Assembly (NCBI RefSeq): GCF_014193425.1
Contig: NZ_JACHZG010000001.1
Span: forward strand, 2,170,001 to 2,234,000
Direction of reading: 5' to 3'
DNA: 64,000 bases
Origin: Microlunatus antarcticus
Lineage (GTDB): Bacteria; Actinomycetota; Actinomycetes; Propionibacteriales; Propionibacteriaceae
Shown: one piece after another, positions 50,399 to 58,647 of the stretch
How the letters are laid out: each line of letters opens with the position of its first letter
How positions within the stretch are numbered: position 1 is the first letter of the stretch
Program-made: the position numbers and the translations under genes
The notes under the pieces: model-generated
The model's input: the letters and a program-made list of their open reading frames with translations, nothing else
Told to the model about the DNA's origin: nothing
The model's database searches: none

Positions 50399-51726
50399 GC
50401 ACGGTGGCTGGGCCCACCTCGGCCCCGGAGGTACCCGTCGCCCGCCGGCGGGTGCTCGCCTGGTCCCTGTGGGACTGGGGCTCGTCCTCCTGGAACGCGG
50501 TCATCGTGTCCTTCGTCTTCGGCCCGTACGTCGTGGCCGGCGTGGTCGGCGACGCCCGGCCCGGCGGGTTCACGGCGAACACCTGGCTGGGCATCTCCAC
50601 CGCGGTGGCCGGCCTGTTCATCGCGCTGATCGCGCCGGTCACGGGGCAGCGCTCGGACGCCGGGGGCCACCGCCGGCGGAACCTGGCGATCTGGTCCGCG
50701 CTCGTCTTCCTCGTCATGCTGGCGATGTTCGGCGTCCGCGACGAGCCGTCGTACCTGTGGCTGGCGCTCGTGCTGCTCGCCGCGGGCGGGATCTTCAACG
50801 AGTTCGCCGGCGTCTCCTACAACGCGATGCTGCCGCAGGTCTCGACGCCGGCCTCGATCGGACGCGTCTCCGGGTTCGGCTGGTCGATGGGCTACTTCGG
50901 CGGCATCTTCCTGCTGCTCATCTGCTACTTCGGGTTCATCGCGCCGCAGGTCGGCTGGTTCGGCGTCACCAACGCGGGCGGCCTCGACATCCGCGCGGTG
51001 GCGGTCTTCTCGGCCGTGTGGTTCCTCGTCTTCGGCTCGGCCGTCTTCTTCGCCGTGCCCGAGGTGGCGCCCGGCCCGGCCCAGCGGCGCGTCGGGATCG
51101 TCGACTCGTACCGGCTGCTCGTCCGCGACGTGCGCTCGCTGTGGCACCGCGACCGCAACGCCGTCCGGTTCCTCGTCGCCTCCGCCCTCTACCGCGACGG
51201 GCTGGCCGCCGTCTTCAGCTTCGGCGCGATCCTCGCCGTCAGCGTCTACGGCATGGCCCCGGCGACCGTGCTCGTCTTCGGTGTCGCGGCCAACGTCGTC
51301 GCGGCGCTCGGCGCCCTCGTGCTGGGCCGGGTGGAGGACGTCGTCGGGCCGAAGCGGATCATCATGGTGTCGCTGGTCGGGCTGATCGTGTCGTGCGTGG
51401 TCCTGCTCTTCGTGTCCGGCACCACGCTGTTCTGGGTCTTCGGCCTGGCCCTGTGCCTGTGGGTGGGCCCGGCGCAGGCCAGCTCGCGGTCGTTCCTGGC
51501 CCGGATCGCGCCGAAGGGGCGCGAGGGCGAGATGTTCGGGCTCTACACGACCACCGGCCGGGCCGCCTCGTTCCTGGCTCCGGCGCTGTTCGCGGTCTTC
51601 TCAGCACTGTTCTCAGACCGGGTCGGTATCGTGGGCATCGCGTTGGTGCTGGCGGCGGGGGCCCTGGCCATGACGCGGGTCACGCCTCCACGTGCGGCGG
51701 AACATATCGCCGCGCCCGTCAGTTAG
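50395..51726 (+). CDS. MFS transporter, UMF1/Atg22-like
   Basis: This 443-residue, about 12-helix permease contains LAWSLWDWGSSSWNAVIVSFVFGPYV at the start and GVSYNAMLPQVSTPASIGRVSGFGWSMGYFGGIFLLL, hallmark of the UMF1 group (the DWG and SGFGWA/MGY signatures). It may export or import small organic solutes. It starts at GTG 50395, coupled to the GDPD gene, which hints at transport of a breakdown product of glycerophosphodiesters. Confidence 0.85.
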   Translation: MSTVAGPTSAPEVPVARRRVLAWSLWDWGSSSWNAVIVSFVFGPYVVAGVVGDARPGGFTANTWLGISTAVAGLFIALIAPVTGQRSDAGGHRRRNLAIWSALVFLVMLAMFGVRDEPSYLWLALVLLAAGGIFNEFAGVSYNAMLPQVSTPASIGRVSGFGWSMGYFGGIFLLLICYFGFIAPQVGWFGVTNAGGLDIRAVAVFSAVWFLVFGSAVFFAVPEVAPGPAQRRVGIVDSYRLLVRDVRSLWHRDRNAVRFLVASALYRDGLAAVFSFGAILAVSVYGMAPATVLVFGVAANVVAALGALVLGRVEDVVGPKRIIMVSLVGLIVSCVVLLFVSGTTLFWVFGLALCLWVGPAQASSRSFLARIAPKGREGEMFGLYTTTGRAASFLAPALFAVFSALFSDRVGIVGIALVLAAGALAMTRVTPPRAAEHIAAPVS

Positions 51727-51779
51727 ACCCCCTGAGACCGGAATATCGGGCTCAACGTTCTTCAGGAAGGTTGCACTTC

Positions 51780-52163
51780 ATGGCCGATCGATCATTGCGC
51801 GGCACCGGGCTCGGCTCGAAGAGCTTCGAGGACGAGGCTGGCGTGGAGTTCGCCGCTCGTCAGGAAGTCGGGTACGACTGCGCCCGCCAGCACCACTTCA
51901 CCATGGTGTTCTCGTCCGAGGCCGAGATCCCCGCCCTCTGGGAGTGCCCCCGCTGCGGGGCCGAGTCGCTCCGTTCCGACGGCATCCGCCCGGAGGCCAA
52001 GGAGGAGAAGCCGGTCCGTACGCACTGGGACATGCTGCGTGAGCGCCGCTCGATCGCCGAGCTCGAGGAGCTGCTGGCCGAGCGCCTGACGCTCCTCCGC
52101 GCCGGCGAGCTCGGTTCCACGGCGTTCACGCGCTCCGCGCGCCCGTCGAAGAAGACCGCGTAA
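51780..52163 (+). CDS. rbpA: RNA polymerase-binding protein RbpA
   Basis: This 127-residue actinobacterial RbpA stabilises the housekeeping sigma factor on RNA polymerase and promotes open-complex formation. The N-terminal GTGLGSKSFE region, the zinc/Cys pairs (YDCARQHHFTMVFSSEAEIPALWECPRCG) and the sigma-interacting helix THWDMLRERRSIAELEELLAERL are all visible. Length is normal. ATG 51780 has AGGAAGG upstream. It is one of the best lineage markers in the window. Confidence 0.96.
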   Translation: MADRSLRGTGLGSKSFEDEAGVEFAARQEVGYDCARQHHFTMVFSSEAEIPALWECPRCGAESLRSDGIRPEAKEEKPVRTHWDMLRERRSIAELEELLAERLTLLRAGELGSTAFTRSARPSKKTA

Positions 52164-52186
52164 CCTCTGCTCCCGCAGACCTCAGA

Positions 52187-52222
52187 ACCGCCTCGGACCT
52201 CGTCCGGGGCGGTTCTTGTGTT
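52187..52222 (+). terminator. Rho-independent terminator of rbpA
   Basis: A strong hairpin (AGAACCGCC...GGCGGTTCT) is followed by TGTGTTTT, 20-odd bases after the rbpA stop. Confidence 0.85.
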
Positions 52223-52245
52223 TTCCGTCCGTCCCACGCGCCCCA

Positions 52246-52271
52246 GGTTTTTCACGTTCGCGTGAAAAACC
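52246..52271. repeat. Palindromic hairpin, first of a near-identical pair
   Basis: An 11-base arm (GGTTTTTCACG) pairs perfectly with its complement across a TTCG loop. A second hairpin with the same arms and a TGAA loop lies at 52308-52333. Both lie between convergent rbpA and fxsA. With T-runs on both strands they could act as bidirectional terminators or as a protein-binding repeat. Confidence 0.7.
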
Positions 52272-52307
52272 CGCGCTGAACGCACCAGATACGCCGTGGT
52301 CAGCGAC

Positions 52308-52333
52308 GGTTTTTCACGTGAACGTGAAAAACC
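52308..52333. repeat. Palindromic hairpin, second of a near-identical pair
   Basis: The same 11-base arms as at 52246-52271 with the loop changed to TGAA. The 36 bases between the two units are unrelated. Conservation of the arms with a different loop suggests selection on the stem. Confidence 0.7.
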
Positions 52334-52381
52334 TGAGGTCGACGCCGAGGAACGCGCCTCAGGCGGGCCTGGAGGAGGCGG

Positions 52382-52897
52382 TCAGGCCTGGGGGCGGCCG
52401 GACTCGATCTGGTCGGGGCTGACGGTGACCGTCTCTCCGTCGGGGACGACCTCGCCCTCGACCACGGTGCCGCGGGCGTACGGGTTGAGACTGCCCGGGA
52501 CGAGACCGGCGCGGCTGAGGCGGCGGGCCAGGAAGAAGGCCACCACCTTGCGCGCGAACGGGCGGGTGAAAGGGATCAGGAAGAACAGGCCGAGCACGTC
52601 GGTGACGAAGCCCGGCAGCATCAGCAGCACCCCGCCGACGAGCACCAGCGCGGCGTCCGCGAGCTCACCGCTCGGGATCCGCCCGCCGCGGAACGCATCG
52701 TCCAGCGCTTTCCACGCCCGACTGCCCTCGCGGCGCAGCAGCCAGGCGCCGATGACGGCCTCGACGACGAGGATCGCCACGGTCGGCAGGACGCCGATGC
52801 GCTGCCCGACCTGGACGAGGACGTAGACCTCGAAGATCGGGATCGCGACGAGGAGCATCACGAACACGGCCAGCGGCCATCCGCTCCGCAGCTTCAT
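52382..52897 (-). CDS. fxsA: FxsA family membrane protein
   Basis: This 171-residue inner-membrane protein has the FxsA core: VFVMLLVAIPIFEVYVLVQVGQRIGVLPTVAILVVEAVIGAWLLRREGSRA, then GGVLLMLPGFVTDVLGLFFLIPFTRPFAR. In E. coli FxsA modulates exclusion of T7 by the F plasmid; in actinobacteria its role is not known. It has a proline/glutamate-rich C-terminal tail. It is upstream of no partner on its strand. Confidence 0.85.
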   Translation of the reverse strand: MKLRSGWPLAVFVMLLVAIPIFEVYVLVQVGQRIGVLPTVAILVVEAVIGAWLLRREGSRAWKALDDAFRGGRIPSGELADAALVLVGGVLLMLPGFVTDVLGLFFLIPFTRPFARKVVAFFLARRLSRAGLVPGSLNPYARGTVVEGEVVPDGETVTVSPDQIESGRPQA

Positions 52898-52919
52898 CTC
52901 CGGCTCCCGCCCGTCCTGG

Positions 52920-53738
52920 TCACGTCAGCTCGGTCTGCTTGCGGCCCCGGACGAGGCTCTTGACCTGCTCGGCGCGGTGCCTGGCCCCCCAGACAGTCGT
53001 CCGCAGCAGCGCCTCGACGACGATCCGCTGACTCATCTTGGAGTCACCGTACTGCCGCTCGACAAAGGTGATGGGCACCTCGACGACCCGGAAACCCTGC
53101 TTCACCGCCCGCCACACGAGGTCCACCTGGAAGCAGTAGCCCGCCGACGCGACGTCGTCGAGGCCGATCCCGAGCAGCGTCGAACGGTCGAAGACGCGGT
53201 AGCCGCCGGTCGCGTCCTTGAGCGGGACGCCCAGAGCGACGCGGGTCCACAGGTTGCCCCCGCGGGACAGCACCTCGCGCGACTTCGGCCAGTTGACGAC
53301 GCGGCCGCCGCGGACCCAGCGGGAGCCGAGGACGAGGTCGGCCAGGCGCGCGTTCTTGGGACCGAGGGCGGCAAGCAGCTTGGGCAGCTGCTCGGGCTGG
53401 TGGGAGCCGTCGGCGTCCATCTCGATGATGACGTCGTAGCCCCGCTCGAGCGCCCACTGGAACCCGGCCAGGTACGCGGCGCCCAGGCCCTCCTTGCCGA
53501 GCCGGTGCAGGACGTGGACGTTCGCGTCGCGCGCGGCGAGGGCGTCGGCCATCAGACCGGTGCCGTCGGGCGAGTTGTCGTCGGCGACGAGGACCTCGGC
53601 GGCGGGCACCGCGTGCCGGAGCCGGCCGACGATGGTGTCGATGTTCTCCGACTCGTTGTACGTCGGGATGATCACGAGCACGCGCCCGTAGTCAGGACCG
53701 GCGGCCGAGGAGGTGGTGCTGGGAGTCGGTTCGCTCAA
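52920..53738 (-). CDS. ppm1: Polyprenol monophosphomannose synthase (Ppm1/DPM1-like)
   Basis: This 272-residue GT2 glycosyltransferase transfers mannose from GDP-Man to polyprenyl phosphate, supplying donors for lipoglycan and protein O-mannosylation. Marks: VIIPTYNESENI, VADDNSPDGTG, the metal-binding DADGSHQPEQ, and GYRVFDRSTL. In mycobacteria this domain is fused to or coupled with the apolipoprotein N-acyltransferase. Here its start overlaps the lnt stop by 4 bases (53735-53738), giving a split but coupled version. Confidence 0.93.
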   Translation of the reverse strand: MSEPTPSTTSSAAGPDYGRVLVIIPTYNESENIDTIVGRLRHAVPAAEVLVADDNSPDGTGLMADALAARDANVHVLHRLGKEGLGAAYLAGFQWALERGYDVIIEMDADGSHQPEQLPKLLAALGPKNARLADLVLGSRWVRGGRVVNWPKSREVLSRGGNLWTRVALGVPLKDATGGYRVFDRSTLLGIGLDDVASAGYCFQVDLVWRAVKQGFRVVEVPITFVERQYGDSKMSQRIVVEALLRTTVWGARHRAEQVKSLVRGRKQTELT

Positions 53739-55345
53739 CGGATCGGCTCTTTCGTCGGGGTCGGGTCGGCGGAGGACGTGGACGCGGCCTCCGGGCGCGG
53801 ATCATTCTGGCGTACGGGGCGGCGCCGGCCGGCCACCACGACCGCCACGAGCGCGAGCAGCGACAGCGCCCAGGCCGGCCAGGCCCCGGCGACCACGGCG
53901 GGCGTGAGCGCGGAGCGCCGCGGCATCTCCTTCACGAACCCGGCTGAGGTGAACTCCGAGGTCCGGTCCTCGACGCGGCCGTCGCGGTCGATGAAGCCCG
54001 ACACGCTGTTGGTCGTCGCGACCGCGATCTCGCGGCGCGACTCCATCGCCCGGGCGCGGGTGATGGCGAACTGCTGCTCGATCTGGCCGGTGCCGCCGTA
54101 CGTGGCGTTGTTGCTCTGGACGACGAGGACCTGCGCGCCATTGGTCATCGTCTCGTGGACCGTGCGGTCGTACGCGAGCTCGAAGCAGATGACGTCGCCG
54201 ACCTTGAGCGGACGGCCGTCGACCGTCACGTCCAGGACGCCGGGCGTGGTGCCCGGAATCGACTGAGAGCCCACCTCGCGCAAGATCGGCACGACCGGCA
54301 GGAGCTGCGCGCGGAACGGGATCCACTCGCCGAAGGGCACGAGGTTGCGCTTGTGGTAGGTCGCGACGGGGCCGCGGACGGGGTCCCACCACAGTGCCGT
54401 GGTCTGCCGCTCGTCGGGCCCGGGGCCCTCCGTCACCGCCCCCACGAGGATCGGTACGCCGGCCACCGCGGCCGCGCTCGCGACCGTCGTGCCGGTCTGC
54501 GCGTCGAGGACCGGGTCGATGTCGGTCGAGTTCTCGGGCCAGAGGAGGAAGTCGGGCTCCGCCGTCTGGCCGAGCCGGGCCCGGGCCATCACGTCGACGC
54601 TCTCCGACAGGTGGTTGTTGGTCACGGTGCGCGCGCGTCCCAGCGCCTCGATGCCGCGGCCGGGGACGTTCCCCTGGACGACGCCGACCGTCACGGTCCC
54701 GTCGCGGCCGGCGAGCGGCTCCACCTGGAACGAGCGCAGCCCCACCCCCGCTGCGCCGAGCGCGACGAGGACCAGCGCCGCCGGCAGCACCCGCGGGAAG
54801 ACACGCGGCCGCCGCTCACGGACGAGCAGCACGACCCAGGCGACGACCTGGCCGACGAGGGCCACGCCGAAGCTGACCCCGGCGACGCCCACGATCGGGA
54901 ACCACCCGTTCAGCGGCGTGTCGACGGCCGCGTACGCGAGCCGGGTCCAGCCGAAGCCGCCGAACGGCAGCGAGGAGTAGGCCAGCTCGACGGCGACCCA
55001 GCAGGCGGCGGCCGGCACGGGCCACCAGCGCAGCCGCGTGACGAGGGACAGCCCGACCGCGAGCACGCCGAAGAAGAGCGCCTCGAAGACGATCAGCAGC
55101 GCGGCGACCCACCAGCCGAGGACGTGCACCCAGGAGATGGTGATCGCGAGCATGGCCAGGCCGAAGAGGTAGCCCCGGCCGAAGGCGCGACGCGGTCGGC
55201 TCCCGCGGGACAGCAGGGTGAGGGCCGGGACGCCGACGAGCAGCAGCGGCCACAGCGCGTACGGCTGCCACGCGAGCCCGGTGGCCAGGCCGGCGAGCAG
55301 CGCCACCAGAGCCCACCGCACCCCGTCGCTCCGCCCCCGCCGCAC
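53735..55345 (-). CDS. lnt: Apolipoprotein N-acyltransferase
   Basis: This 536-residue membrane enzyme adds the third acyl chain to lipoproteins. Six or more N-terminal helices (WALVALLAGLATGLAWQPYALWPLLLVGVPALTLL and others) precede a CN-hydrolase domain. Its catalytic triad is visible in FLLWPENSTDIDP (Glu), YHKRNLVPFGEWIP (Lys) and VICFELAYDR (Cys). GTG 55345 chosen; the frame is open to 56149, but that part is the shadow of the amidohydrolase gene. Coupled to ppm1. Confidence 0.93.
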   Translation of the reverse strand: MRRGRSDGVRWALVALLAGLATGLAWQPYALWPLLLVGVPALTLLSRGSRPRRAFGRGYLFGLAMLAITISWVHVLGWWVAALLIVFEALFFGVLAVGLSLVTRLRWWPVPAAACWVAVELAYSSLPFGGFGWTRLAYAAVDTPLNGWFPIVGVAGVSFGVALVGQVVAWVVLLVRERRPRVFPRVLPAALVLVALGAAGVGLRSFQVEPLAGRDGTVTVGVVQGNVPGRGIEALGRARTVTNNHLSESVDVMARARLGQTAEPDFLLWPENSTDIDPVLDAQTGTTVASAAAVAGVPILVGAVTEGPGPDERQTTALWWDPVRGPVATYHKRNLVPFGEWIPFRAQLLPVVPILREVGSQSIPGTTPGVLDVTVDGRPLKVGDVICFELAYDRTVHETMTNGAQVLVVQSNNATYGGTGQIEQQFAITRARAMESRREIAVATTNSVSGFIDRDGRVEDRTSEFTSAGFVKEMPRRSALTPAVVAGAWPAWALSLLALVAVVVAGRRRPVRQNDPRPEAASTSSADPTPTKEPIR

Positions 55346-55380
55346 ACCGTGAGGGTACTGGGGCGGACGGACAGAACCGC

Positions 55381-56955
55381 TCAGGCGAGGTCGCCGACGA
55401 GCCCGTAGCCGTACGCGGCCCAGCCGTCGACGACCGTCGCGGCGCAGGTCGGCAGCGGGTCGCCCGCCTCGAGCCGGGGCAGCCCCGACGCCGGGTCGAG
55501 CCGGTCCCGCTCGACGTCCCAGACCGCGAAGGTGGCCGCCGAGCCGGGACCGAGGGTGCCGCCGTCGACGCCTGCGGCGAGCTGACCGCCGACCGTCGCG
55601 CAGGCGAAGGCGGTGGCCACGTCGAGCCGCTCGTCGGGACGGGTGTGGTCGACGGCGTCGCGCACCATCTGCCAGCCGGCCACGGGCGTCACGGGGGCGT
55701 CGGTCCCGAACGCGACCGGCACCCCGGCCCGCAGCATCGACGCGAACGGGTTCATCGTCGTGGCTCGCGCGCCCACGCGTTCGGCGTAGAGCTCGGCCGG
55801 GCCGCCCCACGCGGCGTCGAAGGCGGGCTGCACGCTCGCCGTGACGCCGAGCCGGGCGAGAACGGGCAGGTCCGCCGCCGCGACCATCTCGACGTGCTCG
55901 AGGCGGTGCCGGGCCGCCCGGACGCGGTCGTCGCCGAGCTGTTCCGCGATCCGGCGCAACCCCTCGACCGCGGTCGACACGCCGGCGTCGCCGATGCAGT
56001 GGAAGCCGCCGCTCACGCCCCGCTCGGTGCAGGCGCGCAGGTGCTCGACCACGGCGTCGAGGTCGAGGTACTGCGCGCCGCGACCGGGACCGTCGGAGTA
56101 GTCGTCGACCAGCGCCGCCGTCCGCGAACCGATCGCGCCGTCGACGCACAGGTCGCCGGCGAGCCCGCGGGCGCCGACCTCGGCCATCCGGCCGAATGCG
56201 GCATCACCCGCCAGCTCGCCCCAGTACGTGACCACGTCGATCCCGGCGAGGCGGCCGGCCTCGACCGTCCGGGTGAGGTCGGCCAGCGGCCCGAGGTGCG
56301 GCCCGCCGAGGTCGTGGACGGCGCCGACGCCGAGAGCGGCCGCCGCCTGCAGGGCGACGAGGGCCGCCTGACGTCGTTCGTCGTCGGTGGTCAGCAGGTC
56401 CAGCCGGCCGCGGCACGCGTGGTGCGCGTCCTGGCTCAGCAGACCGTCGGGGCGGTAGCCGACGAGGCCGTCGACGTGCGGGAGCGCGGCCAGCAGGCCG
56501 GTGGAGACGACGGCCGAGTGCACGTCGACGCGGGCCAGGTAGACCGCACGGCCCCGGCCGGCCTCGTCGAGCTCGGCCCGCGTCGGCGGACGCTGGTCGG
56601 GCCAGGACCGTTCGTCCCAGCCCTGACCGAGGACCACGCCGCGGCTCGGGTCGCGGTCGACGTAGCGGCGGACCCGTTCCAGCAGCTCGTCGACCGAGCG
56701 GACGTCGTGGAGGTCGAGCCCGGCCATCACGAGCCCGGTCTGCACCGCGTGGATGTGCGCGTCCACGAACGCCGGCGTCACCAGGCGCCCCTCGAGGTCG
56801 ACCAGCCGGTCGCCCGGCGCCGAGGCGCGTACCTCGTCGAGCGTGCCGACAGCGATCACCCGCCCGCGGCTCACCGCCAGCGCGTCGGCGGGCGGACGGC
56901 CGGGGACGACCACCAGGCCGCCGTGCAGGATCACGCGCCCCAGCCTGCCAGGCAC
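55381..56955 (-). CDS. Amidohydrolase family protein (YtcJ-like)
   Basis: This 524-residue metal-dependent hydrolase belongs to the amidohydrolase_3 group. It has an N-terminal composite domain, TPAFVDAHIHAVQTG (HxH ligands), then GGFHCIGDAGVSTAVEG (His), RLEHVEMV (His) and FGTDAPVTP (Asp). The general family cleaves amides or exo-cyclic bonds of small molecules; the substrate is unknown. It lies 35 bases upstream of lnt on the same strand. Confidence 0.85.
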   Translation of the reverse strand: MPGRLGRVILHGGLVVVPGRPPADALAVSRGRVIAVGTLDEVRASAPGDRLVDLEGRLVTPAFVDAHIHAVQTGLVMAGLDLHDVRSVDELLERVRRYVDRDPSRGVVLGQGWDERSWPDQRPPTRAELDEAGRGRAVYLARVDVHSAVVSTGLLAALPHVDGLVGYRPDGLLSQDAHHACRGRLDLLTTDDERRQAALVALQAAAALGVGAVHDLGGPHLGPLADLTRTVEAGRLAGIDVVTYWGELAGDAAFGRMAEVGARGLAGDLCVDGAIGSRTAALVDDYSDGPGRGAQYLDLDAVVEHLRACTERGVSGGFHCIGDAGVSTAVEGLRRIAEQLGDDRVRAARHRLEHVEMVAAADLPVLARLGVTASVQPAFDAAWGGPAELYAERVGARATTMNPFASMLRAGVPVAFGTDAPVTPVAGWQMVRDAVDHTRPDERLDVATAFACATVGGQLAAGVDGGTLGPGSAATFAVWDVERDRLDPASGLPRLEAGDPLPTCAATVVDGWAAYGYGLVGDLA

Positions 56956-57174
56956 CGGCCGTTCTCCTCATTTCGAAGCGCCAGATCGCTTCGAAGGGCG
57001 GTGTGAGCGCTCACAGGGGCATCTGAGGCTCCGGATTCAGGGGACACGCTCCGCGCCGCAGGGTCTGGGCCCGAAAAGACGCCGACCTCCTCGAGGCCCT
57101 TCGACAAGCTCAGGGAGCGTTCTCCGACCCACTCCGAGTGGCGGGACCAGCGTCGGAGCGGAGCGAGGACAGAA
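56956..57174. other. Intergenic gap with CTTCGACAAGCTCAG repeat
   Basis: About 220 bases without a gene between two genes on the minus strand. It contains a short imperfect palindrome CCCTTCGACAAGCTCAGGG near 57098-57117, a type often found dispersed in actinobacterial genomes. No promoter was identified with confidence. Confidence 0.45.
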
Positions 57175-57612
57175 CTACAGCGGCGCTCGGTCTTCGTAGG
57201 GAACCGACAGAACCGTCGTGGTGTGGGTCGAGACGCCCGCGTCAGCGCGGATGCGGGCGAGGAGGGACTCGAGGTCGGTCATGCTGCCGACCTGGACCTT
57301 GAGCAGATAGCTCGGCTCGCCGGCCACCGAGTAGCAGGAGACGATCTCGTTGATGTGCGACAACCGCTGCGGGGCGTCGTCGGCGGCGCTCGGGTCGAAC
57401 GGCTTGATCGCGACGAAGGCCGTGACCTGCAGGCCGAGCTCCGCGGGCTCGAGCACGGCGCGGTAGCCCTTGATCACCCCGCGCTGCTCCAAGCGCCGCA
57501 CCCGCTGCTGCGCGGCCGAGGTGGAGAGGCCGGTCTCCTTGCCGATGTCGGTGTAGGACATCCGGCCGTCCCGGGCCAGCAGCGCGAGAATGCGCTGGTC
57601 CAGCTGCTCCAT
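57175..57612 (-). CDS. Lrp/AsnC-family transcriptional regulator
   Basis: This 145-residue protein has a winged HTH (LDQRILALLARDGRMSYTDIGKETGLSTSAAQQRVRRLEQRGVIKGYRAVL) and a RAM ligand domain (VTAFVAIKPFD...VAGEPSYLLKVQVGSMTDLESLLARIRADAGV). It binds an amino acid or related small molecule. It is divergent to the exonuclease gene with a 26-base gap, so its operator could also control that gene. Confidence 0.92.
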   Translation of the reverse strand: MEQLDQRILALLARDGRMSYTDIGKETGLSTSAAQQRVRRLEQRGVIKGYRAVLEPAELGLQVTAFVAIKPFDPSAADDAPQRLSHINEIVSCYSVAGEPSYLLKVQVGSMTDLESLLARIRADAGVSTHTTTVLSVPYEDRAPL

Positions 57613-57638
57613 GGCGTCATCGTGCCAGGATCAGACCC

Positions 57639-58613
57639 GTGCGAACGCGAAAAATTTTGCTTTTGGACACGGCATCGCTGTATTTCCGTGCGTTCTACGG
57701 CGTCCCGGACTCGTTGCGGTCGCCGGACGGGCTGCCGGTCAACGCCGTACGCGGCCTGCTCGACTTCATCACGCGGCTCGTCGAGGTCTACTCCCCCACC
57801 CACGTGGCCTGCTGCTGGGACAACGACTGGCGCCCGGCGTGGCGCGTCGCGCTGCTGCCGACCTACAAGGCGCACCGCGTGGCCGGGGCGACCCCTGCGC
57901 CCGGCCCCACCAGCGTGATCAGCGAGATGTCCTCCTCCGCCGACACCAAGGGCGAGTCCGCGCCCGCCGACCTGGCGACGCAGGTGCCCTGGATCCGCGA
58001 GGTGCTGACGGCCCTCGGCATCCGGGTGGTCGGCGCGGACGGCTACGAGGCCGACGACGTGATCGGGACGCTCGCCACCACGCTCCCGCTCCCGGTCGAC
58101 GTGGTGACCGGCGACCGCGACCTCTTCCAGGTCGTCGACGACGCCCGCGAGGTGCGCGTCCTCTACATCGCCCGCGGCGTGGGCAAGCACGAGCAGGTGG
58201 ACGAGGCCTGGGTGCGCGACCGCTACGCCGTGCCGGCGTCGGCGTACGTCGACTTCGCGACGCTGCGGGGCGACGCCTCCGACGGCCTGCCCGGCGTCTC
58301 GGGCATCGGCGACAAGACCGCGGCCAGCCTGATCGGCTCCTACGGCGACCTCGCCGGCATCCTGAAGGCGGCGAGCGCCCCGGACACCCGCATCAGCGCG
58401 TCCGTGCGGGCCAAGCTCCACACGGCGATCGACTACCTGGCCGTCGCCCCCGAGGTGGTCGCCGTCGCCCGCGACCTCGACCTCGGCGTGACCCTCGACG
58501 ACCTCGCGCTGCCGACGGAGCCCGCGGACCCGGAGCTGTTCGCCGCGCTCACCGAACGCCTCGGTCTCGGCACCAGCGCCACGCGCGTGCTGGCGGCGAT
58601 GGCGCGTCCGTGA
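57639..58613 (+). CDS. 5'-3' exonuclease (FEN/Pol I type, stand-alone)
   Basis: This 324-residue protein corresponds to the N-terminal 5' nuclease domain of DNA polymerase I alone. Metal-binding motifs are ILLLDTASLYFRAFYG, GYEADDVIGTLAT and VTGDRDLFQVVD; the helix-hairpin-helix region is GLPGVSGIGDKTAASLIGSYGDL. It removes RNA primers or flaps. It starts at GTG 57639 just after an A/T-rich stretch. Confidence 0.9.
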   Translation: MRTRKILLLDTASLYFRAFYGVPDSLRSPDGLPVNAVRGLLDFITRLVEVYSPTHVACCWDNDWRPAWRVALLPTYKAHRVAGATPAPGPTSVISEMSSSADTKGESAPADLATQVPWIREVLTALGIRVVGADGYEADDVIGTLATTLPLPVDVVTGDRDLFQVVDDAREVRVLYIARGVGKHEQVDEAWVRDRYAVPASAYVDFATLRGDASDGLPGVSGIGDKTAASLIGSYGDLAGILKAASAPDTRISASVRAKLHTAIDYLAVAPEVVAVARDLDLGVTLDDLALPTEPADPELFAALTERLGLGTSATRVLAAMARP

Positions 58614-58647
58614 GGGCCCAGGAGTCCTGACGGCCTAAGGTCGGCCG

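Noticed and set aside
51737-51779. A SigR-type promoter (GGAAT...GTT) before rbpA.
   Set aside because: GGAAT is present, but spacing to the nearest GTT does not fit the 18-base consensus.
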